From positions 89,634,603-89,698,602 of the forward strand of contig NC_090321.1 in NCBI RefSeq assembly GCF_040869045.1: a DNA stretch of 64,000 nt, in the 5' to 3' direction. The translations under genes were made by a program, and so were the position numbers. Positions 31,997 to 42,503 of the stretch are shown here, piece after piece. The notes below the pieces were generated by a model that was not told the DNA's origin, made no database searches, and saw nothing but the letters and a program-made list of their open reading frames with translations. The stretch is from Eurosta solidaginis (lineage: Eukaryota; Arthropoda; Insecta; Diptera; Tephritidae). Positions within the stretch are counted from its first letter, which is position 1. Every line of letters starts with the position of its first letter.

Positions 31997-32190
31997 CAAA
32001 CGTTCACAACCAATATCTGTCAAGGTATTTGACAAGGTATTGCTTGAAAAAGAACCCCGCGACAAGCATAGTAATATCTATATTGGTCCTTATACCGTAA
32101 TAGGTATTGACGGTGTAAACGTCACGTTAATTGATGACTGAACGAAAAAGGAAAAAATAGTACATAAAAATAGAATAAGAAAAATTAATT
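31985..32190 (+). pseudogene. Integrase C-terminal tail, out of frame
   Basis: In the next phase the sequence reads GYNKRSQPISVKVFDKVLLE, then NIYIGPYTVIGIDGVNVTLIDD, a stop and HKNRIRKIN. This is the expected end of the integrase, separated by a frameshift at about 31985 and with one internal TGA (32139-32141). Confidence 0.75.
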
Positions 32191-32536
32191 AAATTAAATT
32201 TTTAAATTCAATATTATTTAATGTTAATCTGTATTGTTAAATAAGAAATAAAATGTTTTTTCTTCCAAATTTGAAAAAAGATAATGAAATCAAATAAATT
32301 TAAACAATCATTAAAAATTAAGAACTGAATTCATACAGTAGAATTAAAACACAAAAAAAATTTGTTTTCTAATTATAAAAATTAAATTTAAGTCCTACTT
32401 TAGAACTAGACTTTAGAATTTAATTCTTAATTTAGATCTAAACATAGATTTAGATTTAAATTTTAAAAGACTTAAAATTTTTAAGATAACTTACATCGCT
32501 TTTGGGACAGAAGAATTTGGCCAATTCTTCTTTTCC
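32191..32536 (+). other. AT-rich 3' untranslated region of the LTR element
   Basis: Low-complexity sequence between the end of pol and the polypurine tract; no gene. Confidence 0.6.
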
Positions 32537-32548
32537 AAAGGGGGATGA
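32537..32548 (+). promoter_or_regulatory. Polypurine tract
   Basis: AAAGGGGGATGA lies directly before the 3' LTR. Confidence 0.8.
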
Positions 32549-32974
32549 TGTAAGGCAACCCTTATAATAAGTGTTGAGTGACCATAACATCAATCATTAA
32601 ATATTAACCACGTCAGTTTTTTTGACCACATCAATCACTCACAATGAGGGTTACCTTAACAAACGTCACTTTGAATGACGCTAATTAATTTCGCGCATTC
32701 GACCCGACAAGTCAGACAATTTTGCACGAGTTGCATAATATATATTAAAATAAAGATACTCATAAAGTGCAAGTGTAAAGTTTTACTTTTTATTGGAAAT
32801 TGGTGACCGACCCCTTTGATTTTTCTAAAAACATTGTTTTTGGTTCGTAGCAACTTGTTACTAACAAGCGGCATTAAAGTGGCTGATGTGGCTTACCAGC
32901 CGAAAAAAAACGTCGAGTGCTACAACAGAAGTCAATCGGCTAAAATCCATGTCCATTTCAATGGACATGTTACA
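32549..32974 (+). repeat. 3' LTR of 412-like element
   Basis: 426 bp matching 25165-25608 with about a dozen substitutions and two indels. Confidence 0.92.
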
Positions 32975-32978
32975 CATG

Positions 32979-33175
32979 GGTCGACCAGAATGAGAGCGGT
33001 GTTAGAGGCGTTGGCTCCACATTGCAATTGAAAAGATGGTTGGTGTCATGTGGGGACACGTTGCAAGCTGTACGTACATTACGAGTGTCGGGGTTGGTTC
33101 TGGATAGGTAGGAGTTTAAACTGTTACAGTATCCAGATCTCTCATTCATAGTCAATAAGCATATCTCCCGATTGT
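32979..33175 (-). pseudogene. Jockey-like LINE C-terminal fragment, right part of split copy
   Basis: The minus strand reads NSYLSRTNPDTRNV, ACNVSPHDTNHLFNCNVEPTP and LTPLSFWST, the conserved C-terminus (Cys/His cluster) of the jockey-like family. It continues the piece at 25058-25164. Confidence 0.85.
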
Positions 33176-33367
33176 ATATACTTATGAGATAAGCAACGGA
33201 ATTAGATCTCATGTCACGTCAAAACAAATACATAGTAGGATTACATGTTGTTGTTGTTGTTGTAGCAGTGCTTCGCCCCACCCAATAGGTGCGACCGATC
33301 CCAAATTGTCATCAATATCCTATAACGGTAGTCCAAGGAAAATTGCTGTTTCAACAGGGGTGGACCA

Positions 33368-34222
33368 TTATGTGAGGGGTGTTAGAGGCGTTGGTTCCAC
33401 ATTACAATTAAGGAGATGGTTGGTGTCATGTGGGGACACATTGCAAGCAGGGCTTACATTTTGTATATCGGGGTTGATTCTGGATAGGTAAGAGTTTAAC
33501 CTGTTACAATGTCCAGATCGAAGTTGAGCTAGGGTGACTCGCGTTTCCCTGGGGAGTGTGCGTTCTTCTTCCGCAAGTTTTGGGTACTGTTCTTTGAGTA
33601 CTGGATGCACCGGGCAATTCCTGGCATAAAGGTCCGACGCCTGTTTGTGGAGTTCACTGAGGACCTGCTTGTGTTTTTTTGCTCCATACGGCTGAGTTCT
33701 CAGGTGCCGTATTTCTTCATAATGCTTACGGAGATGAATCCTTAAGCCCCTAGGCGGTGTTGGCTCATAAATCAGATGTCTGTTGGGATGCCCAGGTTTC
33801 TGGGTGTTCAACAGGAACTAGGAACTGTTTGGTTAGCATCTCATTTCTCTCCCTGATGGGGAGTATTCTCGCCTCACTATGTAGATGGTGTTCTGGGGGC
33901 ATAAGAAGACAGCCCGTGGCGGTTCTGAGAGCAGTATTTTGGCAGGCCTGTAGCTTCTTCCAGTGTAGTTTTTAGGCTTGGCGACCATATAGGGGACGCG
34001 TAGCATGCAATCGGCTGGCCAATTGCTTTGTAAGTGATAATGATCGGTTATTTGTCTTTTCCCCAAGTACTGCCAGCAAGAGATTTGAGGATTTTGTTAC
34101 GGTTCTAGATTTTCTGTACAATTGCGGCTGCATGCTCACCAAAATGTAGACCCTGATCAAACGTCACACCCAGATTTTGGGGTGTGTGACAGTCGGCGGC
34201 GTAGTGCCATTGACGTGGATGT
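33368..34222 (-). pseudogene. Jockey ORF2 C-terminal region
   Basis: Pieces read SSNLLLAVLGEKTNNRSLSL and KQLASRL (33972-34160), then NTQKPGHPNRHLIYEPTPP, TLPRETRVTLAQLRSGHCNR and ACNVSPHDTNHLLNCNVEP (33368-33811). At least two frameshifts separate them. The CxxC...H...C cluster at the end is typical of jockey-group C-termini and may bind nucleic acid. Confidence 0.85.
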
Positions 34223-34897
34223 TCAAAATGGTCGACATTTGGGACGTCCATGTTGTAAATAAGGTCGCGGAGGATTTAGTCGGTGATAATTCCAGGTTTC
34301 GCGAGGCGAAAAAACTGGGAGATCAGGGAGGTAGCCGTTTATTCTGTTGCAAAGCTCATCGATCTGTGGGCACGGACCTGTGACCATTATTGTGCAGTCA
34401 TTGACGTAGGAAACGATAGTAACTCCTTCTGGTGGCGAAGGTAGCTTTGATATGTAGAAGTTAAACAAAAGTGGGGATAGGACACCACCCTGTGGCACCC
34501 CTTGTTTAATTCTTCTTAGTTTTGATGTTTGATGTTTTGCGATCCACCGTTTAAGACATGGGGGAAGGGCAGACCCTTCCAGGTCTTGCAGTAACGTGCC
34601 ATGGTTGACCGTATCAAAAGCTTTTGATAGGTCTAGCGAAACGAGTATTGTTCTATGGTGGGGGTTTTGATATAAACCGCAATTTATCTGGGTGTTAATG
34701 GCATTTATCTCGGTGGTGGTGCTATGGAGTTTCTGTAGCCATGCAGATGACAGGCTAAATGCAGTGGTAGGGGGGGGGGGCAAAATGGCTTCAAGCGTCT
34801 TGGCTACTGGCGATAGGAGAGATATCGGGCGATATGACTCTCCTATGTTAGCTGGTTTCCCAGGCTTTAGTAGCGGGCCCAGCTTGGCCATTTTCAT
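34223..34897 (-). pseudogene. Jockey ORF2 reverse transcriptase, catalytic motif altered
   Basis: 224 residues with GESYRPISLLSPVAKTLEA, ILVSLDLSKAFDTVNH and KQGVPQGGVLSPLLFNFYIS. At the catalytic site the sequence reads YVND where active RTs have YxDD with an Ala before the Asp pair, so one catalytic Asp is lost. A G9-10 run (34771-34780) codes for PPP(P) in the finger region. The end is frameshifted. Confidence 0.88.
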
Positions 34898-35787
34898 TTT
34901 TCGCGAATGACGAAGGTGGAAAGAGACAGGTTGAAGACATGCGCTAAATATGTGAAACCCTCTTTCCCTAGGCTTTTAAGCATCGGCATGACTATGCCGT
35001 CGGAGCCCATTGCTTTGAATGGTTTAGCATGACCGATGGCATCCTCAACCTCTTTGGCGGTGACGGCAATTGGAGACGCGCTGAATTTATGCTTATGCGC
35101 GTGTCTGTTGGCCCTCCGTGTATCTTTGTCGACCGTAGAATGCATTATATATTGTCGACAGAAATCACTCGGGTATTTTTTCGCATCCGACAGCACTTTA
35201 TCGCCAAATGCGATGGAAATTTTGTCATTGTGCTTAGACGGATTCGATAGCGACTTTACGGTGGACCAAAGCTTACCTACACCGGCAGAGAGGTTACAAC
35301 CGCTTAGGTGCTCCTCCCATTTTGCCCGCTTGTGTTCATCCACAAGCAATCCGATGCGTTGGTTTATATCCCTTATTTGGGGGTCGCCGGGATCGAGCTC
35401 TCGTATAAGGTCACGTTCTCTCGCTAAATTTGCGGCCTCCGCCGGAAAGTGAGGCCGAATTTCGGGAATTCTACCAGCGGGAATGAAGCGAGTCGAGGCG
35501 GATGCAATGACCTTGCGGAAAGCACGCTCCCCTTGGCGAGCATTAGTCGGGATAGGGAGGGCAGCAAAGCGGTTGTCTGTAAAGGATTTGTATTCATCCC
35601 ACTTTCCTTTTTTAAAGTTTATGAAAGGGCCTTTTTCTGTGACGATGAAGTCGGCGGTATGCTCGAGCGAAATAAGTATAGACAGGTGGTCGGATGCCAA
35701 TGTTACCATCGGCTGCCAGTTGACGCAGTTTACGAGTCCTGCGCTCACGATTGATATGTCCGGCGAACTCTGACAGTTTCCTACCAT
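34894..35787 (-). pseudogene. Jockey ORF2 endonuclease C-terminus and linker
   Basis: 297 residues beginning with SSPDISIVSAGL and SDHLSILISL, the last conserved blocks of an APE-type endonuclease (D and H of SDH). A ~200-residue linker follows, with KWDEYKSF and AFRKVIASAS, leading to GSDGI and the start of the RT. Confidence 0.85.
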
Positions 35788-36324
35788 ACGTGTGGGGCGT
35801 ATCCGTTTATTGTGCAGAACGTCGTTTCTTCTATTTGATCCGCCAATATCTCACCCCTATTGTCTGCCTGCAAGTTTGAATGCCATAGATCGTGATGGGC
35901 ATTGAAATCGCCTAAGATAATGCAATTATTGCCAGTGAGTAAGGCGCTGGATATTACGACGGTATCCACAGGGGCAGCAGTTGGCAGGAGGGATGTAGAT
36001 GTTGATGATTTCTAGGTTTGCATCGCATGACCGGACAGATACGCCTTGACGTTCCAAGACACTGTGCCTTCGTCCGATGTCGGAATCAAATAAATGATAT
36101 TGCACAGGGTGGTGTATGACAAACGCGAGACCACCTCCATTTCCGCTCTCGCGATGTTTTCTGTGGACATTATACCCAGAACAAGTCTGCAGACCAGATC
36201 TTGCTGTGAGTTTAGTCTCTTGAATCGCAGCAATGCGGATGTTGTGCCGCTTCATGAAATCGACTATCTCCGTGATCTCTGGGAGTAAATGACTACGCCT
36301 GGGTTGTGAAAGGCTAGGACGCAA
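35781..36324 (-). pseudogene. Jockey ORF2 endonuclease N-terminus
   Basis: Two frames give IRIAAIQETKLTARSG (catalytic Glu), NGGGLAFVIHHPV and LEIINIYIPP (35926-36324), then LGDFNAHHDLWHS (35781-35969). These are the APE endonuclease motifs that nick target DNA. A frameshift near 35950 splits them and another lies near 35785. Confidence 0.88.
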
Positions 36325-36570
36325 CTGCGTGGACTGGGCGTCCTTGGGTAAGCATTGGGGTACCCGTTGTGTTTGTGTTTGCGGCTGGCAACATGGTGTA
36401 ACGAAGCTTTTCCTTGCCCTGGTGCTTCTTCAATAAGTGCTGGGGTATACTCGCCGTGTCCAAAGTTCGCTTACAATAAATTTGTATTTCGGGGCACCTT
36501 GCAAATCGTTTTCATATAAAATTCACTTTATTGCTTTAACTTCTTAAACTATAATACAAAATGTAATAAA

Positions 36571-39500
36571 ACAAGTAAGGAAGGCTAAGTTCGGGTGTAA
36601 CCGAACATTATATACTCAGTTGAGAGCTGTGGAGAGAAAGTAAGGGAAATCACCATGTTGTAAAAGGAACCTAGGGTAACCCTGGAATGTGTTTGTATGA
36701 CATGTGTATCAAATGGAAGGTATTAAAGAGTATTTTAAGAGGAAGTGGGCCATAGATCTATAGATGGACGCCATTTAGGGATATCGCCATAAAGGTGGAC
36801 CAGGCCTGACTCGAGAATTTGTACGATATGGATATCAAATGAAATGTGTTAATGATAATTTTAAAAGGGAGTGGGCCTAAGTTCTATAGGTGGACGTCTT
36901 TTCGAGATATCGTCATAAAGGTGGACCAGGGGTGACTCTAGAATTTATTTTGTACGATATGGGTATCAAATAAAAGGTATTAATGAGTATTTTAAAAGAG
37001 TGTGGGCCTAAGTTCTATAGATGGACGCCTTTTCGAGATATCGCCATAAAGATGGACCAGGAGTGACTCTAGAATTTGTTTGTACGATATGAGTATCAAA
37101 TGAAAGGTGTTAATGAGTATTTTAAGAGGGCGTGGGCCTTAGTTCTATATGTGGACGCCTTTTCGAGATATCGCCATAAACGTGGACCAGGGGTGACTCT
37201 AGAATTTGTTTGTACTATATGGGTATCAAATGAAAGGTGTTAATGAGTATTTTAAAAGGGAGTGGGCCTTAGTTCTATAGGTGGATGCCTTTTCGGAATA
37301 TCGTTACAAAAGTGGACCTGGGTTGACTCTAGAATGCGTTTGTACAATATGGGTGTCAAACGAAAAGTGTAATAAGTGTTTTAAAAGGGAGTGGGCCTTT
37401 GTTCTATGGGTGGACGCCTTTTCGGGATATCGCCATAAACGTGGACCAGGGGTGACTCTAGAATGCGTTTGTACAATATGAGTATCAAATTAAAGGTGCT
37501 AATGAGTATTTTAAAAGGGTGTGGGCCTTAGTTCTCTAGGTGGACGCCTTTTCGAGATATCGCCATAAAGGTGGACCAGGGGTGACTCTAGAATTTGTTT
37601 GTACGATATGGGTATCAAATGAAAGGTGTTAATGAGTATTTTAAAAGGGCGTGGGTCTTAGTTCTATAGGTGGACGCCTTTTCGAGATATCTCCATAAAG
37701 GTAGACCAGGCGTGACTCTAGAATTTGTTTGTACGATATGGGTATCAAATGAAAGGTGTTAATGAGTATTTTAAAAGGCAGTGGGCATTAGTTCTATAGG
37801 ATGCCTTTTCGAGATATCGCCATAAAGGTGGGCCAGGGGTGACTCTTGAACTTTTGTGTACGATATGGATATCAAATGAAAGGTGTTAATGAGTATTTTA
37901 AAAGGGTGTGGGTCTTAGTTCTATAGGTGGACGCCTTTTCAAGATATCGCCATAAAGGTGGACCAGGGGTAACTCTACAATTTGTTTGTACGATATGGGT
38001 ATCAAATGAAAGGTGTTAATGAGTATTTTAAAAGGGCGTGGGCCTTAGTTCTATAGGTGGATGCCTTTTCGAGATATCGACATAAAGGTGGACCAGGGGT
38101 GACTCTAGAATTTGTTTATACGATATGGGTATCAAATGAAAGGTGTTAATGAATATTTTAAAAGGGAGTGGGCCTTAGTTCTAGAATTTTTGTGTACGAT
38201 ATGGGTATCAAATGAAATGTGTTAATGAGTATTTTAAAACGGAGTGGGCCTTAGTTCTATATGTGAACGCCTTTTCGAGATATCCCCATAAACGTAGACC
38301 AGGGGTGACTATAGAATGTGTTTGTACGATATGGGTATCAAATTAAAGGTATTAATGAGGGTTTTAAAAGGGAGTGACGCTTAGTTGTATATGTGAAGGC
38401 GTTTTCGAGATATCTACCAAAATGCGGACCAGGGTGATCCAGAACATCATCTGTCGGGTACCGCTAGTTTATTTATATATGTAATACCACCTACAGTATT
38501 CCTTCCAAGATTCCAAGGGCTTTGGATTTCGCCCTGCAAAACTTTTTCATTTTCTTCTACTTAATATGGTAGGTGTCACACCCATTTTTCTTAAGTTATA
38601 TTTTGCGTCAATAGACCAATACAATTACCATGTTTCATCCATTTTTTCGTATTTGGTATATAATTACGGCATTTTTTTCATTTTTCGTAATTTTCGATAT
38701 CGAAAAAGTGGGCGTGGTCATAGTCGGATTTCGGCAATTTTTTATACCAATACAAAGTGAGTTCAGATAAGTACGTGAACTGAGTTTAGTAAAGATATAT
38801 CGATTTTTGCTCAAGTTATCGTGTTAACGGCCGAGCGGAAGGACAGACGGTCGACTGTGTATAAAAACTGGGCGTGGCTTCAACCGATTTCGCCCTTTTT
38901 CACAGAAAACAGTTACCGTCCTAGAAGCTAAGCCTCTACCAAATTTCACAAGGATTGGTTAATTTTTGTTCGACTTATGGCATTACAAGCATCCTAGACA
39001 AATTAAATGAAAAAGGGCGGAGCCACGCCCATTTTGAAATTTTCTTTTATTTTTGTATTTTGTTGCACCATATCATTACTGGAGTTGAATGTTGGCATAA
39101 TTTACTTATATGCTGTAAAGATATTAACTTTTCTTTTAAAATTTGAATTTAAAAAAAAATTTTTTTTAAAAAGTGCGCGTGGTCGTTCTCCGATTTTGCT
39201 AATTTTTATTGAGCAGATATATAGTAATAAGAGTAACGTTCCTGCCAAATTTCATCATGATATCTTCAACGACTGCCAAATTACAGCTTGCAAAACTTCT
39301 AAATTACCTTCATTTAAAAGTGGGCGTTGCCATGCCCATTGTCCAAAATTTTACTAGTTTTCTATTCTGCGTCATAAGCTCAACTCACCTACCAAGTTTC
39401 ATCGCTTAATGCGTATTTGGTAATGAATTATCGCACTTTTTCGATTTTTCGAAATTTTCGATATCGAAAAAGTGGGCGTGGTTATTGTCCGATATCGTTC

Positions 39501-39760
39501 ATTTTAAATAGCGATATGGGATGAGTGCCCAGGAACCTACTTACCAAATTTCATCAAGATACCTCAAAATTTACTCAAGTTATCGTGTTAACGGACAAAC
39601 GGACGGACGGACATGGCTAAATCGATTTTTTTTTTCGATACTGATGATTTTGATGTATGGAAGTCTATATCTATCTCGATTCCTTTATACCTGTACAACC
39701 AACCGTTATGCAATCAAAGTTAATATACTCTGTGAGCTCTGCTCAACTGAGTATAAAAAG
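36571..39760. mobile_element. Satellite-bearing repeat element (copy B)
   Basis: Same ends as copy A: AAGTAAGGAAGGCTAAGTTCGG, TATACTCAGTTGAG at the left, CTCAACTGAGTATAAAAA at the right. It is 3.19 kb long with about 13 monomers (36680-38430) and the same hairpin-rich right end (38430-39760). Confidence 0.85.
36680..38430. repeat. 129-bp satellite array of copy B (about 13 monomers)
   Basis: Monomers match those at 16.6-22.3 kb, but here the clear A/B alternation is absent: nearly all are of the GGACGCC/CGCCATAAAG type. One unit near 38170 is truncated. Confidence 0.88.
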
Positions 39761-39989
39761 ATGTGTATGTATTCTTCACTTCGTTTGATGCTTGCTATAT
39801 GATTAGTGGTGGGCTAACGGTCCCTCGTGTCCTGTTAGGACCGTTCCGTTAGGACGCCTTACTGGTCGCTGCCTGGGTATGTGTAAATGTATCTCATTGA
39901 CGCCTTGCGTCGGCGTGTTTCTCCTACTGTTAGCGACTGCGCTGTCTCTGATGCGGCTTATGTCGGTGCGTCTGCATGAGTGTAGCTCT
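39761..39989. other. Spacer, start of a GC-richer block
   Basis: GTCCTGTTAGGACCGTTCCGTTAGGAC contains a short inverted/direct repeat. No gene is seen. Confidence 0.4.
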
Positions 39990-40235
39990 GGTATGATTGA
40001 CGTCGTATGTTTGCGCCGCTCTGCTGCGGCCAACGTCGTATGTTAGCGTGACTCTGCTGTGGTCGACGTCGTATGCTCGTGTAATTCTGCTGCGGCCAGC
40101 GTCGTATGTTTGCGTGCTTCTGCCGCGGCCAATGCCGTATGCTTGTGTATCTCTGCTGTGGCCAAGGTCGTATGTTTGCGTAACTCTGCTGCGGCCAACG
40201 TCATATGCTTGTGTGACTCTGCTGCGGCCAATGGT
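39990..40235. repeat. 33-bp minisatellite, seven units
   Basis: CGTCGTATG or variants recur exactly every 33 bp at 40001, 40034, 40067, 40100, 40133, 40166 and 40199, within units of the form CTCTGCTGCGGCCAACGTCGTATG. Frames on both strands stay open because 33 is a multiple of three; these 11-residue repeats are not taken as genes. Confidence 0.92.
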
Positions 40236-40272
40236 AGCGGCTTAGGCTATCTCTGCCGAGGCTTACGGTGGT

Positions 40273-40762
40273 GAAGCGCGGATTCGTGACGCTGTGGACC
40301 TTCGCTTAGCAGGGGGCGAACGTGGTCTAAAGCGTTGTAGAGCAGTTAAAACCAGCTTACCCACAATCCTCAACACACGGCTCTCTCCTATAAACGCAAT
40401 GTGTGGCGATGGTTAAAACCGATACGCCTTTCAGAAGCCCTTCAATTGCTGCTCCGGTGACGATCGTACTTCGCGTCCCGTTAGGTGGAATCCATTAGCC
40501 TCGGTACATACACGTTTGACGTTTCACTTGTACTGCGGATGCCGACGTACTTCTGCCGCGGTTGGCGTTTGGCTGAGCGCGGGATCACAATGCGGTGGAG
40601 GACGTTTGCTTACGACGGAGCGAGCGTGGGCTAAAGCGTTGTAGATCGGTTAAAACCAGCTTACCCACAATTCTCAGGCCACGACTTTCTCCTATGAAAC
40701 GCACTGGCTTGCAATGGTTAAAACCGATATGCCTTCCAGAACGCTTCAATAGTAGCTCCGGT
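40273..40762. repeat. Pair of ~187-bp direct repeats
   Basis: 40273-40458 and 40575-40762 share AGCGCGG, GCTAAAGCGTTGTAGA (first copy TCTAAAG...), GGTTAAAACCAGCTTACCCACAAT, CTCTCCTATAAACGCA-like and GGTTAAAACCGATA, TTCAAT, AGCTCCGGT-like blocks at roughly 80 percent identity by eye. They are GC-rich and non-coding as far as I can see. Confidence 0.75.
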
Positions 40763-41039
40763 TGCAACCACAACTGTGTGCTGACTCACTGCTGTCTTCT
40801 TCTGTTACCCTTTTCATAGCCAATAGGGCTGGCCACATTCAACACGGCGGATACAGACCACAGCTACAGCAAAGCAAAACTTGACCACAATCGTAGCCAT
40901 GCATTGGCTACATGGTTACAATGGAAACCACAGCTACAGTGGCAGCGCTGTTTCGAACAGCTGATGTATTTTAACATCTAACAATCTAATCTGGTTGGGG
41001 GGGTCTTTGCAGCTAACCGCTTTATGGTATCAATTACGC
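40763..41039. other. Non-coding spacer
   Basis: No gene or repeat boundary recognised. Confidence 0.4.
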
Positions 41040-41239
41040 TCACCGAATGAACCAGGAAGGAGGCAATGGTGATGGTCTCTATCTTTACAAGTAATACCCA
41101 GCATTATCTTATCAGAGCCGTAATAAACTCCTCAAATCTCTTGCTGGCAGTACTTGGGGAAAAGATAAAGAAACGCTCATTACCACTTGCAAAGCAATTG
41201 GCTAGCCGATTGCATGCGCGTCCCCGATATGGTCGCCAA
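41040..41239 (+). pseudogene. Jockey ORF2 fragment (plus strand)
   Basis: Reads NSSNLLLAVLGEKIKKRSLP and KQLASRLHARPRYGRQTL, matching the family region at 33972-34160 in the opposite orientation. Confidence 0.8.
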
Positions 41240-41440
41240 ACCTTGGGGTGGGGAGGGAGGGATGGCCTGAAGGATTAATGTGGCCATATAAATCGTTCCC
41301 GAGATGGTCGGGCTAGCACCTTAATGGTGCTGTGTTACCGGAGCGTACCGGATCTGTATCCGGCAAAGGACCATCACATCGATAACACTCCCCAAAGCCT
41401 TCGGGGAGTAACCTTATCGCTACAACAACAACAACAGGCC
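41240..41440 (+). repeat. 3' untranslated end of another (CAA)n-tailed LINE
   Basis: Contains GGATCTGTATCCGGCAAAGGACCATC and CCAAAGCCTTCGGGG, and ends CGCTACAACAACAACAACA. This is a LINE 3' end with two potential short hairpins, without coding sequence. Confidence 0.65.
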
Positions 41441-41585
41441 TGTCAAAGCACTGCCCTCAGAACCGCTACTGGTTGTCTTCTTATGTCCCCAGAACAACAC
41501 CTACACAATGAGGCGAGAATATCCCCCATTAGGGAGAGAAATGAAATTCTAACCAAACAGTTCCTGTTGAATACCCAGAAACCTG
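41441..41585 (+). pseudogene. Jockey ORF2 fragment (plus strand)
   Basis: Reads STALRTATGCLLMSPEQHL and RNEILTKQFLLNTQKPGH, then stops abruptly where an oppositely oriented copy begins. Confidence 0.8.
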
Positions 41586-42115
41586 GGCATATTGTTGTTG
41601 TTGTTCTTGTAGCAGTGCATCGCCCCATCAAATTGTCATCAATATCCTCTAACGGGAGTCCAAGGAAATTTGCTGTTTCAACAGGCGTGGACCATAATGA
41701 GAGGGGTATTAGAGGCAGTGGTTCCACAATACAGTTAAAGAGATGGTTGGTGTCATGTGGGGACATATTGCAAGCAGGACATATGTTTTGTAAGAGTTTA
41801 ACCTGTAACAGTATCCAGATCGAAGTTGAGCTAGAGTGAATCGCGTTTCCCTAGGGAGTGTGCGTTCCTCTTTTTCGTTCTGGATAACCGTGTCAAAGGC
41901 TTTTGACAAATTATGCACCACGACTACTATCTTTCTTTCCTGGCCATAGATTCATAAAGCCAAGAAAGTGAGGTGTTCAAAATGATTGCAAGAGGGTGAT
42001 ACAAAAGTAAGCATTGGTTCCCCGATGACGTAGCTTATAAGTCCTGCACTGACTCGCGTTTGGGGCGTCCCCATTCAGCGTGCTAAAAGTCATATCATCT
42101 GCAAGTTCACTCACT
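41586..42115 (-). pseudogene. Jockey-like LINE fragments (minus strand)
   Basis: It starts with a (CAA)n tail complement (41586-41601) and reads NVSPHDTNHLFNC (with upstream RETRFTLAQLRSGYC) to about 41880. Two further short pieces follow: an RT segment with SKAFDTV (41880-41910) and an endonuclease-like piece around 42000-42110. It is a mosaic of deletions. Confidence 0.75.
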
Positions 42116-42393
42116 TGGTGACGTCTACACAAAACATCCTGTCAAAGATATACCCAGAATAGTTTTTGTTATAGCGAAAAATAAACCATCCTCCGTCTTT
42201 TGCGGGATATTAACCAACTAAGCCCAGGCAGTATCATGACATTCCTGTAACCGATTCAAATTGACGATCGTAACTTCTTCGTATCTATATTTTCATGTTC
42301 TCTGTATATAAAGCTACGCAGCAGATGGAGGAGGTAAAAGACGTCATACACGAATAAATTCGGAAATCTTATTGTACAATTAATAATTTAGGT
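42116..42393. other. Non-coding spacer downstream of the HAT1-like gene
   Basis: No gene seen. Confidence 0.4.
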
Positions 42394-42399
42394 TTTATT
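42394..42399 (-). terminator. Candidate poly(A) signal AATAAA for the HAT1-like gene
   Basis: The minus strand reads AATAAA about 105 nt after the stop codon at 42504-42506. Confidence 0.45.
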
Positions 42400-42503
42400 A
42401 CATAAAAAATAATAATCAGATGTAGAACAATACCAGCTAAATGGCACTTAAAATCTATATCATTTACTGTAACACATACAAAAACTTTTCTAGGTTCATA
42501 AGC

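Larger units (their letters stand above)
25165..32974 (+). mobile_element. 412/mdg1-like Ty3/gypsy LTR retrotransposon, nearly full length
   Basis: LTRs at 25165-25608 and 32549-32974 are flanked by the 4-bp duplication CATG (25161-25164, 32975-32978). The TGGCGACC primer site, long leader, absence of env and Pol order (RT, RNase H, integrase) fit the 412/mdg1 group of insect gypsy elements. Visible LTR divergence is about 3 percent plus indels, so this insertion is older than the one at 58-4922. Coding lesions: a frameshift in gag near 28270, a deletion joining gag to mid-protease near 28685, and a frameshift at about 31985. Confidence 0.93.
33247..36460 (-). mobile_element. Jockey-like non-LTR retrotransposon, 5'-truncated and decayed
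   Basis: Minus-strand ORF2 of a jockey-type LINE from endonuclease to C-terminus, ending in a (CAA)n tail at 33247-33262. ORF1 is missing. It is broken by several frameshifts and stops. Fragments of the same family occur at 25058, 32979, 41040-42115, 46664, 53400, 57695 and 60475. Confidence 0.9.

Noticed and set aside
34692..35773. Plus-strand frames opposite the jockey-like LINE
   Set aside because: They are shadows of ORF2 on the other strand.
39997..40274. Frames of 60-80 codons on both strands with 11-residue repeats
   Set aside because: They follow from the 33-bp minisatellite; no start context or motif supports a gene.
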